From DIGJ01 sp041821315 (GTDB taxonomy: Bacteria > Bacillota > Clostridia > Lachnospirales > Lachnospiraceae), in assembly GCA_041821315.1 (NCBI GenBank), contig JBGUEO010000018.1:1-64000 (forward strand): a DNA stretch of 64,000 bases, written 5' to 3'. Below are positions 9,201 through 17,205 of this stretch, in pieces (the stretch's first letter is position 1; each line of letters opens with the position of its first letter). The notes beneath the pieces are model-generated. The model made no database searches and had not been told where the DNA came from. It saw only the letters and a list, made by a program, of their open reading frames with translations. Position numbers and translations under genes: made by a program.

Positions 9201-9462
9201 TGAAGAGGGATATGTGCTTGAGATTATCAGTAAGATTCAAACGATGCGAAAAGAAGCAGGTTTTGAAGTAATGGATCATATCAATATGTATGTCAGCAAA
9301 AATAAAAAAATAATTGATATATTAAAGAAAAATGAAGCGGCAGTCAAGAGTAAAGTACTTGCAGACACCGTTGTATATGACGAAGCAAATGCGTTCATAA
9401 AAGACTGGAACATTAATGGGGAAGAAGTAACGCTGGGCGTTGAAAAAAGATTCTTGGTATAA
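6232..9462 (+). CDS. ileS: Isoleucyl-tRNA synthetase, long IleRS2-type
   Basis: Class I aminoacyl-tRNA synthetase charging tRNA-Ile (1076 aa). The HIGH motif lies in NGKPHIGHV at about residues 57-60 and KMSKS at about residue 625. The editing domain lies between them and an anticodon-binding region with DALR-like C-terminal part follows. The length and the GKPHIGHVLTRVIKDMIPRY / MKGYMVPRKAGWDTHGLPVE signatures resemble eukaryotic-like IleRS2 enzymes rather than the roughly 920-aa IleRS1. IleRS2 enzymes are known for low mupirocin sensitivity. The start is ATG 6232, with AAAGGA 9 nt upstream; an in-frame GTG at 6199 lies within a hairpin and has no site. Expression is controlled by the T-box leader. 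The stop codon is shared with an adjoining repeat element. Confidence 0.97.
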   Translation: MSMYEKVSTNLNFVDREKQVESFWKANEIFEKSMDIRKEGETYTFYDGPPTANGKPHIGHVLTRVIKDMIPRYRTMKGYMVPRKAGWDTHGLPVELEVEKLLGLDGKEQIEEYGLEPFIDKCKESVWKYKGMWEDFSGTVGFWADMNDPYVTYHNDFIESEWWALKQIWDKKLLYKGYKIVPYCPRCGTPLSSHEVAQGYKDVKEKSAIAKFPIKGKSGEYILAWTTTPWTLPSNVGLCVNPDETYVKVKVLVNAKSDIIKEGEEDTAVGEEYYVLAQALLSVIDGTYEIVETYLGKELEYTEYLPLFDYAFNQADGTVGDPGDRTMVYNKKAFYITCDRYVTLTDGTGVVHIAPAFGEDDANVGRKYDLPFLQLVDEKGQMKAECTDMAGVFCKKADEIVFRLLGEKKLLFKSLKFEHSYPFCWRCDTPLIYYARESWFIKMTAVKEDLIRNNNTINWIPENIGKGRFGDWLENVQDWSISRNRYWGTPLNIWECECGHMHSIGSIEELKERSNNCPEDIELHRPFIDNVTFACEKCGKEMHRVPEVIDCWFDSGAMPFAQHHYPFENKEKFETQFPADFISEAVDQTRGWFYSLLAEATLLFNKAPYKNVIVLGHVQDENGQKMSKSKGNAVDPFDALNQYGADAIRWYFYVNSAPWLPNRFHGKAVQEGQRKFMGTLWNTYAFFVLYANIDAFDATKYQLDYEKLSVMDKWLLSRLNTVVKSVDENLANYKIPETARALQDFVDEMSNWYVRRGRERFWAKGMEQDKINAYMTLYTALVTICKAAAPMIPFMTEDIYRNLVCSIDASAPESIHLCDFPQVQDEWIDVALEKNMEEVLDIVVLGRACRNNATIKNRQPIGTMYVKAEDQLSSFYQEIIEEELNVKQVVFTNDVRNFTSYSFKPQLKTLGRRFGKQLNVLKEILTNLNGNQAMDELNEKGSLSIQIEGVVEVLEKDDLLIEAAQMEGYVSESNYGITVVLDINLSEELLEEGYVLEIISKIQTMRKEAGFEVMDHINMYVSKNKKIIDILKKNEAAVKSKVLADTVVYDEANAFIKDWNINGEEVTLGVEKRFLV

Positions 9463-10134
9463 TTCTGATTTAGGAGAGCAACGAACGTGGGAATTTCGGA
9501 ATATTTACGCAAAACCAGATGCTTTATAAGTGCTATATAGTTGAATTAAAAGAGGAACGGCTGCTAGAAAATCAAGCGCATGTGCATTTCGTAAAATCTC
9601 AGATATATCTAAAATTGACTCTTAGGGGAGCCAATTTTAGATTGAGTTTTTACTACATATGCTCAAATGATTTTCTAGCAGCCATTCCCCTTTTGATTCA
9701 ACTGTAAGGTATTGGAGCATCTTTTTTTGCTGATTTTCTAAGAGAGTCCGCGGTCGGGATAACCATAAATATAGAATTTGTCGGGGGGAATGGTCACTTT
9801 TTTCAAGGACGGAATGGGCTACAAATTATATACTTGACGGTTGAAACAGACAGCGGAAATTTTTCAAACGTCAACAAAAACAGTTCGATTAAGTAAATCT
9901 TGAAGAGAAACATACAGAGCCCGGAAATAGTCATTTGAGCATACGAAGCAGAAACTCTAACGACAATTCACTCCCACACGAGTGAATTGTCGTTGCCTTG
10001 AGGTTCTGCGTAGTGTTCATGCGCTTGATTTTTCTGGGCTCTGTATGTTTCTCTTCGAGAATATGAATACCTACCCCTGTTTTTGTGTCCGTCTCCCAAA
10101 CTCCCCGCGTCCGTTGACCAGTTAAATCAGAATT
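9461..10134. mobile_element. MITE-like element with terminal inverted repeats and two large hairpins
   Basis: A 674-bp segment without a credible gene. Ends are the exact inverted repeat AATTCTGATTTA (9461-9472) and TAAATCAGAATT (10123-10134), flanked on both sides by TAT. A second matched block follows inside: CAACGAACGTGGG (9479-9491) against CCCCGCGTCCGTTG (10103-10116). Hairpin 1 spans 9517-9722 (GGCTGCTAGAAAATCA perfect arm) and hairpin 2 spans 9898-10060 (21-bp perfect outer arm, 15-bp perfect inner arm). The two hairpins share sequence in inverted orientation. No transposase is present, so this looks like a non-autonomous element. A large structured RNA is the other option. Confidence 0.65.
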
Positions 10135-10148
10135 TATAGAATTAACGT

Positions 10149-10176
10149 TTTACAATCCCTTAGAGTTTGATATAAT
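10149..10176 (+). promoter_or_regulatory. Sigma-A promoter upstream of DUF2804 gene
   Basis: TTTACA at 10149-10154, 16-bp spacer, TATAAT at 10171-10176, 21 bp before the ATG. It lies just outside the right end of the 9461-10134 element. Confidence 0.65.
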
Positions 10177-10197
10177 AAAAGGAAAGGAAGGGATTGC

Positions 10198-11235
10198 ATG
10201 GAACATGAAGTAAAACAAAAACAGGATTTACTAAATGACCAAGGAATGATACGAGAACCAGGCTGGGCAAGAGGTCCAGTATGGAAGTATAACCGAGATA
10301 AGATGAAGACCCCGTGGTTTCGAAAAAAAGAATGGGATTATTATTTGATTGCAAATGAAGCATTTGCATTTGGATTTACAATTTCTGATTTAGGATATGC
10401 AGGGCTTATTAGTGTTTCTTTCATTGATTTTGTAAATAAAAAAGAAAAAACAAAAACCATAATGGAACCGCTTACACGAGGGAAAAAATATGGGTTAGGA
10501 ACAAGTTCCGAGAATGGATTTGCCAAAGTGAGGGCAAAACAGGTTCAAATGTACTTTGATAAAAGTGTCAATAAACGAAAGATTGTGTGCCACTGGGTGA
10601 ATTTTTTGGATGGAAAAGACCTGGATGCAAGAATCGTAATAGAGCAAAGAGATATGGATAGTATCTGCATTGCTACGCCATGGAAAGAAAAAAGAACTGC
10701 TTTTTATTATAATGAGAAGATTAATTGTATGCCAACACAAGGAATCGTAACCATTGGCAATACGAAGTATGTTATGAAAAAGGATACTTCTTTTGCAGTA
10801 TTAGACTGGGGAAGAGGTGTGTGGACATATGATAATACTTGGTATTGGGGAACAGGAAGTGGTATGATAGAGGGAATACCGTTTGGCTTTAATCTAGGAT
10901 ATGGATTTTCAGATCGAAGCCATGCAACGGAAAATGTTTTATTTTATCAGAATAAAGTGCATAAACTAGATGCTGTTACTTTTGTAATTCCAAGAGATCA
11001 GGAAGGGAACTTGCAATATACAAAGACCTGGAAAATTACTTCGAGTGATGGTCGTTTTGAAGGAAGTTTTGAACCAATTCTTGATCGAAATGCAGATATT
11101 AATTTCAAACTAATTATAAGCAATCAGCATCAGGTATTTGGCAACATGAATGCAATCGTAATTCTTGATGATGGAACGGAGCTAGTAGTAAAAAAATTTA
11201 TATGTGCACTCGAAGTGGTGCATAATCGATATTAA
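10198..11235 (+). CDS. DUF2804 family protein
   Basis: A 345-aa protein of the DUF2804 family, whose molecular function is not established. Family hallmarks seen here are the N-terminal LLNDQGMIREPGWARGPVWKYN segment, the WDYYLIANEAFAFGFTISDLGY stretch, the WGRGVWTYDNTWYWGTGSG motif and a beta-rich C-terminus. No signal peptide or membrane helix. The ATG is preceded by GGAAGGGAT. It lies 41 bp before glycogen phosphorylase and may share its promoter; a link to carbohydrate or lipid storage is only guilt by association. Confidence 0.88.
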   Translation: MEHEVKQKQDLLNDQGMIREPGWARGPVWKYNRDKMKTPWFRKKEWDYYLIANEAFAFGFTISDLGYAGLISVSFIDFVNKKEKTKTIMEPLTRGKKYGLGTSSENGFAKVRAKQVQMYFDKSVNKRKIVCHWVNFLDGKDLDARIVIEQRDMDSICIATPWKEKRTAFYYNEKINCMPTQGIVTIGNTKYVMKKDTSFAVLDWGRGVWTYDNTWYWGTGSGMIEGIPFGFNLGYGFSDRSHATENVLFYQNKVHKLDAVTFVIPRDQEGNLQYTKTWKITSSDGRFEGSFEPILDRNADINFKLIISNQHQVFGNMNAIVILDDGTELVVKKFICALEVVHNRY

Positions 11236-11276
11236 ATAACTTACTAATTATGAACAGAAGATTTTATGGAGGTTTT

Positions 11277-13733
11277 ATGACAAAAGAAATCAATAAAGAA
11301 GAATTTAAAAAAGAAGTTATTGATTATTTAAAAGTACTTTCTTTTCGTACGATTGAAGATGCAAATGAACAGCAATTATTTCAGGCGGTTAGCTATGCAC
11401 TCAAAGACTATGTAATGGATCAATGGATCGCAACCCATAAAGCAAAAGAAGAGAAGGACGCTAAACTGGTATACTATTTATCGATGGAATTTCTAATGGG
11501 TCGTACTTTGGGTAATATGATTTTAAATCTGGAAGGGAACAAAGAGATAAAGGAAGGCTTAGAAGAACTTGGAATTGATTTACATGCATTAGAAGAGGAA
11601 GAACCAGATCCAGCACTTGGAAATGGAGGACTTGGAAGATTAGCGGCTTGTTTCTTGGATTCACTTGCAACGCTAGGTTATGTGGCATATGGCTGTGGAA
11701 TTCGTTACAAATACGGAATGTTTAAACAAAAAATACAAGATGGATACCAACTTGAGGTACCGGATGAATGGCTTAGAAATGGGAATCCGTTTGAAGTAAA
11801 ACGAACAGAATATGCAGTTGTGGTAAAATTTGGAGGACAAGTAGTGTTTAAGAAAGATGACACTGGGAAAGAAAAATTTGTGCATGAAGGATTCCAGTCG
11901 GTACGAGCTGTTCCATATGATATTCCAGTTGTAGGGTATAACAATAATATGGTAAACACACTTCGTATCTGGGATGCTGAGGCAACGACTACCTTTAATC
12001 TAGATTCGTTTGATAAAGGCGATTATCATAAGGCAGTGGAACAACAAAACTTAGTAAAAACGATTTGCGAAGTTTTATATCCAAATGATAATCATTATGC
12101 AGGGAAAGAACTCCGACTTAAACAGCAGTACTTTTTTGTTTCAGCAAGTATACAGCGTGCAGTTGCTAAATATATGAAAGATCATGATGACATTCATAAA
12201 TTACCAGAAAAGGTATTGTTTCAGATGAACGATACCCATCCTACCGTCACCGTACCGGAGTTAATGCGTATCTTAATGGATGATTATAATTTGAACTGGG
12301 AAGAGGCATTTGCAGTTACCCAAAAAAGTTGTGCATATACCAATCACACGATTATGTCAGAAGCACTGGAAAAATGGCCACAGGATTTGTTCCGTCGTTT
12401 ATTACCGCGTATATACCAAATTGTAGAGGAAATTAACCGACGTTTTTTGCTCCAGATCGAAATGAAGTATCCAGGGAATCCAGAGAAAGTTAAATCAATG
12501 GCTATTTTATACGATGGACAAGTAAGAATGGCAAATCTTGCAATTATTGGAGGGTTTTCTGTGAATGGAGTAGCAAGACTTCATACAGAAATTTTAAAGA
12601 CACAGCAACTGAAAGATTTTTATCAGATGATGCCGGAAAAATTTAGCAATAAAACCAATGGAATTACACAACGAAGATTTTTGCTCCATGGGAATCCACT
12701 TCTAGCAAAATGGGTTACTTCAAAAATTGGAGATGGTTGGATTACCAATTTGGATGAGCTTAAAAAACTTACATCCTTGTCAGAGGACAGCAATGCACAA
12801 AAGGAGTTTATGGAGATTAAATATCAAAATAAGGTTCGCCTAGCTAAGTATATTCAAGAGAATAATGGTATTTGGATAGACCCTCACTCCATCTTTGATG
12901 TGCAGGTAAAAAGACTGCATGAGTATAAGCGTCAACTATTAAATATCTTGCAGGTTATGTATTGTTATGATGCCCTTAAAAAAAATCCAGATATGGAATT
13001 TTATCCAAGAACCTTTATTTTTGGAGCAAAAGCTTCAGCTGGATATCGAAGAGCAAAAGCCATTATTAAGTTAATTAATAATGTGGCAGAGATAGTAAAT
13101 CAGGATAGTTCGATTCAAAACAAAATAAAGGTTGTGTTTATAGAAAATTACCGTGTATCCAATGCAGAAATAATTTTTGCAGCAGCTGATGTTTCAGAAC
13201 AGATTTCAACGGCCAGTAAAGAAGCGAGTGGTACAGGAAATATGAAATTTATGTTAAATGGCGCTGTGACGCTAGGAACGATGGATGGAGCAAATGTTGA
13301 GATTGTAGAAGAGGTAGGAGAAGAAAATGCAGTCATTTTTGGAATGTCTTCGAATGAGGTTATTCAGTATGAAAATGAGGGTGGTTATGATCCAAGACAG
13401 ATTTATAATTCGGATGAAGAGATTCGGAATATAGTAAATCAACTAATTGATGGTACCTTTGATCATGGGGATCATGAATTGTTCCAAGAACTTTACCATT
13501 CGTTGCTTGATAAAAATGGTGGAGAGGCAGCGGATCAGTATTTTATATTAAAAGATTTTCATTCTTATGTAGATGCACAAAAAAGAATTGATGCGATGTA
13601 TCGGGAACAAAGTGTTTTTGCTAAGGTAGTAATGTTGAATGTAGCAAATTCAGGAAAATTTTCTTCGGATCGAACGATTCAGGAATATGTTGATGGAATT
13701 TGGCATCTAGATAAAGTAAACGTTGAAATGTAG
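11277..13733 (+). CDS. glgP: Glycogen/starch phosphorylase (GT35)
   Basis: PLP-dependent alpha-glucan phosphorylase (818 aa) releasing glucose-1-phosphate from glycogen or maltodextrin. The N-terminal YLSMEFLMGRTLGNM motif, the DPALGNGGLGRLAACF motif and the PLP-binding EASGTGNMKFMLNG segment (Lys near residue 656) are all intact. The VKRLHEYKRQLLN motif is present. The start is ATG 11277 with GGAGG 4 nt upstream, not the upstream in-frame ATG at 11250, which lacks a site. No other glycogen genes are nearby. It ends 14 bp before sppA. Confidence 0.97.
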   Translation: MTKEINKEEFKKEVIDYLKVLSFRTIEDANEQQLFQAVSYALKDYVMDQWIATHKAKEEKDAKLVYYLSMEFLMGRTLGNMILNLEGNKEIKEGLEELGIDLHALEEEEPDPALGNGGLGRLAACFLDSLATLGYVAYGCGIRYKYGMFKQKIQDGYQLEVPDEWLRNGNPFEVKRTEYAVVVKFGGQVVFKKDDTGKEKFVHEGFQSVRAVPYDIPVVGYNNNMVNTLRIWDAEATTTFNLDSFDKGDYHKAVEQQNLVKTICEVLYPNDNHYAGKELRLKQQYFFVSASIQRAVAKYMKDHDDIHKLPEKVLFQMNDTHPTVTVPELMRILMDDYNLNWEEAFAVTQKSCAYTNHTIMSEALEKWPQDLFRRLLPRIYQIVEEINRRFLLQIEMKYPGNPEKVKSMAILYDGQVRMANLAIIGGFSVNGVARLHTEILKTQQLKDFYQMMPEKFSNKTNGITQRRFLLHGNPLLAKWVTSKIGDGWITNLDELKKLTSLSEDSNAQKEFMEIKYQNKVRLAKYIQENNGIWIDPHSIFDVQVKRLHEYKRQLLNILQVMYCYDALKKNPDMEFYPRTFIFGAKASAGYRRAKAIIKLINNVAEIVNQDSSIQNKIKVVFIENYRVSNAEIIFAAADVSEQISTASKEASGTGNMKFMLNGAVTLGTMDGANVEIVEEVGEENAVIFGMSSNEVIQYENEGGYDPRQIYNSDEEIRNIVNQLIDGTFDHGDHELFQELYHSLLDKNGGEAADQYFILKDFHSYVDAQKRIDAMYREQSVFAKVVMLNVANSGKFSSDRTIQEYVDGIWHLDKVNVEM

Positions 13734-13747
13734 GGAGAATAATACAA

Positions 13748-14764
13748 ATGAAAAACAAACAGATACTAGGCCTTGTGATTGCGGGCGTTATATTTATTAC
13801 AGCAGGGATAAGCAGTGTCTTTTCTGAAAAATTAGTAGCACAAATGTTTTCTGGAAAAGGAAGTGGATCGATGTCCACAGAGATGGCAAGTATATTTGGA
13901 GAGGGAATGACAAGCATTGATCTTCCAAATGAGAATTTTATTGGTATTGTACGAGTAGAAGGAACCATTCAAGATGCGGGATCATCGAGTGCTTTTTCTA
14001 CAGTAAGCTATGATCACCAAAATACCTTAAAATATATTGACAAATTGATAGATTCGAATAGCAATCGAGGGATTCTTTTATGTGTAAATAGTCCGGGTGG
14101 AACGGTTTATCATAGTGATGAATTATATTTAAAACTGATGGAATATAAAGAAAAGACAGGTCGTCCAATTTGGGCATATATGGAGACGCAAGCTTGCTCT
14201 GGCGGATTCTATGTTTCTATGGCAGCGGATAAGGTAGCAGCAAATCGGAATGCTTGGACAGGCTCTATAGGAGTAATCATATCTTACTATAATTATAGTG
14301 ATTTGTTTGATGACCTTGGGATAGAAGAAATCGATATCACAAGTGGAGTGAATAAAGCAATGGGTTCTTCTGGGAAGAAGCTAACAAAAGAGCAAAGAGC
14401 GATTATGCAAGGATTAGTTGATGAATCTTATGAGCAATTTGTAGGGATTGTTGCAAAAGGTAGAAACATGTCAGTAGATAAAGTGAAGGAATTGGCAGAT
14501 GGACGATTATACACCGCAAAACAAGCAAAAGAAAATGGACTGATTGATGAAGTGAGTGCCTATGATGAGTTCGAGTTAGCATTCCGTAAGGAAGTTGGCG
14601 GTGGGTCTATCGTATATGAACCTTCCTTTACGAGTGAAACATTGCTCTCGTCTATTTTCACGGCATATAAAGGTGCTACGTCAAAATCAGATGCACAAGT
14701 TTTGTCAGAATTTTTAGAAAAAGAAGGAAATGGGGTGCCATTATATTATGCAGGAAACAAATAA
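13748..14764 (+). CDS. sppA: Signal peptide peptidase SppA (S49)
   Basis: Membrane-bound serine protease of family S49 (338 aa) that degrades cleaved signal peptides and stress-generated membrane peptides. One N-terminal transmembrane helix (about residues 6-24) is followed by a single S49 domain, as in Gram-positive SppA. The nucleophile serine lies in QACSGGFYVSM (about residue 150). A candidate general-base lysine is in the SGVNKAMGSSGKK segment, about 50 residues later. The NSPGGTV loop is present. It overlaps the following RDD gene by 17 bp, indicating translational coupling. Confidence 0.93.
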   Translation: MKNKQILGLVIAGVIFITAGISSVFSEKLVAQMFSGKGSGSMSTEMASIFGEGMTSIDLPNENFIGIVRVEGTIQDAGSSSAFSTVSYDHQNTLKYIDKLIDSNSNRGILLCVNSPGGTVYHSDELYLKLMEYKEKTGRPIWAYMETQACSGGFYVSMAADKVAANRNAWTGSIGVIISYYNYSDLFDDLGIEEIDITSGVNKAMGSSGKKLTKEQRAIMQGLVDESYEQFVGIVAKGRNMSVDKVKELADGRLYTAKQAKENGLIDEVSAYDEFELAFRKEVGGGSIVYEPSFTSETLLSSIFTAYKGATSKSDAQVLSEFLEKEGNGVPLYYAGNK

Positions 14765-15323
14765 GCCTCTATATGCAGGATTCTTTGTAAGACTTTCTGC
14801 TGCTTTTATTGATGGAATCATTGTGTTTATGCTTCTCCTTTTAGTAAGAGTACCAGTGTGGATAACAACATTATCAATGGGAAATAATCCCTTTTCGAAA
14901 GCCGTTTTATTTCGGTTTTCAGCATGGGATATTGCAATTTATCTGTTGGGAACGATGTACTATGTGCTCATGATTTACTATGTTGGAGCTACGATTGGGA
15001 AAAAGTTATTGCATATAAAAGTAATTGGAGAAGATGCAACCTTATCTTTTTTAACTGTGCTTTACCGAGAGACCGTTGGAAAATATATATCATCAGCTAT
15101 TTTATGCGTTGGATTTTTCATGATTGGTATAGAATCTCAAAAAAGAGGGCTTCATGATATTTTGTGCGATACCTGGGTTATATATGACTTTGATGAAAAG
15201 AAAAAAGAGAAAAGCCTAGATGAAACTTACTTGAAAGAAACAAATCCTAAGTTACATGAGTTTGAAACAACGACAAAAGAATATGAAAAAGCACAAAATG
15301 ATGATTTTGAATTTAAAAATTAA
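14748..15323 (+). CDS. RDD family membrane protein
   Basis: Small RDD-family integral membrane protein (191 aa from ATG 14748) with three to four hydrophobic segments and a charged C-terminal tail rich in Lys and Glu. The motif KPLYAGFFVRLSAAFIDG opens the first helix, and GATIGKKLLHIKVIG and RGLHDILCDT are classic RDD sequences. Some RDD proteins act in cation/proton antiport, but most are uncharacterised. An ATG at 14730 is possible; 14748 is preferred because GGGGTG is spaced 10 nt upstream of it. It overlaps the sppA 3' end. Confidence 0.85.
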   Translation: MQETNKPLYAGFFVRLSAAFIDGIIVFMLLLLVRVPVWITTLSMGNNPFSKAVLFRFSAWDIAIYLLGTMYYVLMIYYVGATIGKKLLHIKVIGEDATLSFLTVLYRETVGKYISSAILCVGFFMIGIESQKRGLHDILCDTWVIYDFDEKKKEKSLDETYLKETNPKLHEFETTTKEYEKAQNDDFEFKN

Positions 15324-15409
15324 AAAATGAAACAAAATGATAAACAATAATTATGAATCCTTTGAATACTTCATTTTAAATTGGAGACAATACAAATGAG
15401 GTGATTAGA

Positions 15410-16189
15410 GTGAATGATAAGGTAAAAGCTTTTTTCAAAGAAAAAGGATTTTATATATCACTTCTTGTGGGAGTGATAGCCATTCTTTTGGTAGGTATAA
15501 TAAGTGCAAATGTGCTTACGGATAAGAATGAAATTGCACCGAAGGTTGCTGAAAATGAGCCAGAAGCTTCTTTGGCAGAAGAGAGTAAACCAGATATAAC
15601 GGTTGCAAAACAAGAAACAGAAGAAATAAAGCAATTCGAAAGTAAACCTGTAAAAGACGAAACGGTAGAGAAAGTAGATACGATTAAGCAAGCAAAAAAA
15701 AGTGAAGTGGCAGAAGAAAAAGAACCTGTAATTGCACCAGTTATCAGTCAAAGCGAACGGGTTACAAACCTAACCTTTGATGAAGAAAAAGGTCTACTGT
15801 GGCCAATCAGTGGAGACATTTTATTGGGATACAGCATGGATCAATCCGTTTACTTTAAAACATTGGCGCAATATAAGTGTAATCCAGCGCTGCTAATTGC
15901 TGGAACACAAGACATGGATGTGCTGTGTGCTTATAATGGAGTTATTACGTCGATTGCAGAGAATGAAGAAACCGGAACGACGCTCACCATGTCAATTGGA
16001 AATGGATACCAAATAATTTATGGTAACTTAAACGATGTTACATGGAAAGAGGGAGATTATGTTTCGGAAGGAACGAGCTTAGGGGTGTTGGCGGCACCAA
16101 CTAAATACTACGTAGAAGAAGGTTGCAACCTTTACTTTGAAGTAATACAAGATGATGAAAACGTGGATCCGCTTTTAGTATTACGTTAG
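15410..16189 (+). CDS. SpoIIQ-like membrane protein with degenerate M23 domain
   Basis: A 259-aa single-pass protein: TM helix at about residues 13-33, a Glu/Lys/Val-rich linker to about 125, then a lysostaphin-like M23 fold (LLWPISGDILLGYSMDQ to the C-terminus). The layout resembles SpoIIQ, the forespore partner of SpoIIIAH. The zinc motifs are lost: the usual HxGxD position reads YKCNPA, the YGH position reads YGN, and the LHF position reads LYF, so it should be catalytically dead. GTG 15410 was chosen because GAGGTG is ideally spaced; a GTG at 15401 is the alternative. It is unlinked to other sporulation genes and ends before a terminator. Confidence 0.75.
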   Translation: MNDKVKAFFKEKGFYISLLVGVIAILLVGIISANVLTDKNEIAPKVAENEPEASLAEESKPDITVAKQETEEIKQFESKPVKDETVEKVDTIKQAKKSEVAEEKEPVIAPVISQSERVTNLTFDEEKGLLWPISGDILLGYSMDQSVYFKTLAQYKCNPALLIAGTQDMDVLCAYNGVITSIAENEETGTTLTMSIGNGYQIIYGNLNDVTWKEGDYVSEGTSLGVLAAPTKYYVEEGCNLYFEVIQDDENVDPLLVLR

Positions 16190-16244
16190 GACGTAAAAAG
16201 GAAGAGACGGTTGAAACATTAGAATGTGTTATTACAAATTGCAA

Positions 16245-16293
16245 AGCACAGCGCAGATCGTAGATACACGAAACGTCTGTGCTGTGCTTTTTG
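16245..16293 (+). terminator. Rho-independent terminator after the SpoIIQ-like gene
   Basis: AGCACAGCGCAGA (16245-16257) pairs with TCTGTGCTGTGCT (16276-16288) with one G-U pair, followed by TTTTT. Confidence 0.88.
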
Positions 16294-16370
16294 GTGGATT
16301 ATTAAAAAAATGAATGAATTGTTGCAAAAGGTGAATGTATCCATTTTTCGAGCATATAATGATTTGTGGA

Positions 16371-16433
16371 ATAAAACAGATTACATAAAAAATAAAATTC
16401 GCAGTCGATCCTTTTTACGTAAATCTGTTTTAT
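16371..16433. repeat. Inverted repeat in the 16190-16530 intergenic region
   Basis: ATAAAACAGATT-ACATAAAAA (16371-16391) is matched by TTTTTACGTAAATCTGTTTTAT (16412-16433) with a single-base bulge. Weaker complementarity (AAAAGGT against ACCTTT) extends outward toward 16325 and 16450. Apart from this palindrome and the two terminators, I see nothing coding in 16190-16530. Confidence 0.55.
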
Positions 16434-16493
16434 ATCCATTTGTTACCTTTGAATGAAGTACTCTAGTATCGACTGCTCGTTATATTAAAAGAA

Positions 16494-16515
16494 GGCCGTA
16501 CCGAAAGGTACGGCC
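16494..16515 (-). terminator. Terminator after the TrhA gene
   Basis: Perfect 9-bp stem GGCCGTACC / GGTACGGCC with a four-base loop. On the minus strand it is followed by TTCTTTTAAT, 16 bp after the hemolysin III gene stop. Confidence 0.85.
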
Positions 16516-16530
16516 TTATGCATTATTAGA

Positions 16531-17205
16531 TTAAAGTGGTAAAATTGTTATGAATTCATACATAAGTACAAAGTGGCATACACTTCCACCTAAAACAAAA
16601 ATATGAAATACTTCATGGGAACCAAAATTTTTGTGCTTGCTATTAAAAATAGGAAGTTTAAGTGCATAGATAATACCTCCTACCGTGTAGATAATGCCAC
16701 CTGCTAATAACCAAAAAAATCCTCCCACAGGCAAAGCCTTTATAATGGGTGTGATGGAAATGACACAAGTCCATCCCATTGCGATATAGAGAACAGAAGA
16801 AACCCATTTTGGACAATAAACCCAAAAAGCCTTTAGAATCATTCCCAATAATGCTATGGACCAAATTAAGACAAGCATACCAATTCCTCGTTTGCCACCG
16901 ATAACAATCAGACAGATTGGAGTGTAACTTCCTGCAATCATGACAAATATCATCATATGGTCACATTTTTTTAAAATGCGATTGATAGGCGGTGAGATAT
17001 CAAATGTATGGTAAAGTGTGCTGGCAGTGTACAGCATAAACATAGTGACGATAAAAATAAGCAGTGATACGGTATAGATCGGATTTGGTTGTCTGTGTGC
17101 TTTTATTAACAGTGGTATAGCGGCAAATAAAGTCATCATCATACCAATAAAATGTGTAATTGCACTTCCGGGATCTTTGGGTCCCATTTCTTTTAATTGT
17201 TTCAT
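16531..17205 (-). CDS. trhA: Hemolysin III / TrhA (PAQR family) membrane protein
   Basis: Seven-transmembrane PAQR-family protein (224 aa), also called YqfA or hemolysin III. Bacterial members influence membrane-lipid homeostasis; haemolytic activity is a historical label. The family motifs ITHFIGM near the N-terminus, ASTLYHTFD after helix 2, and SHEVFHIFVLGGSVCHF near the C-terminus supply the conserved Ser, His and Asp of the predicted metal-hydrolase site. Start ATG 17205 (MKQLKEMG) is preferred, with AAGGGG 8 nt upstream, over an in-frame TTG at 17223. It stands alone, convergent with the SpoIIQ-like unit. Confidence 0.93.
   Translation of the reverse strand: MKQLKEMGPKDPGSAITHFIGMMMTLFAAIPLLIKAHRQPNPIYTVSLLIFIVTMFMLYTASTLYHTFDISPPINRILKKCDHMMIFVMIAGSYTPICLIVIGGKRGIGMLVLIWSIALLGMILKAFWVYCPKWVSSVLYIAMGWTCVISITPIIKALPVGGFFWLLAGGIIYTVGGIIYALKLPIFNSKHKNFGSHEVFHIFVLGGSVCHFVLMYEFITILPL

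Noticed and set aside
9519..9707. 62-aa plus-strand ORF in the gap after ileS
   Set aside because: It runs through the arms of a 200-bp hairpin, has no ribosome site and its composition is dictated by the inverted repeat.
16226..16456. 76-aa ORF after the SpoIIQ-like gene
   Set aside because: It crosses a terminator and a long palindrome and lacks a ribosome site.
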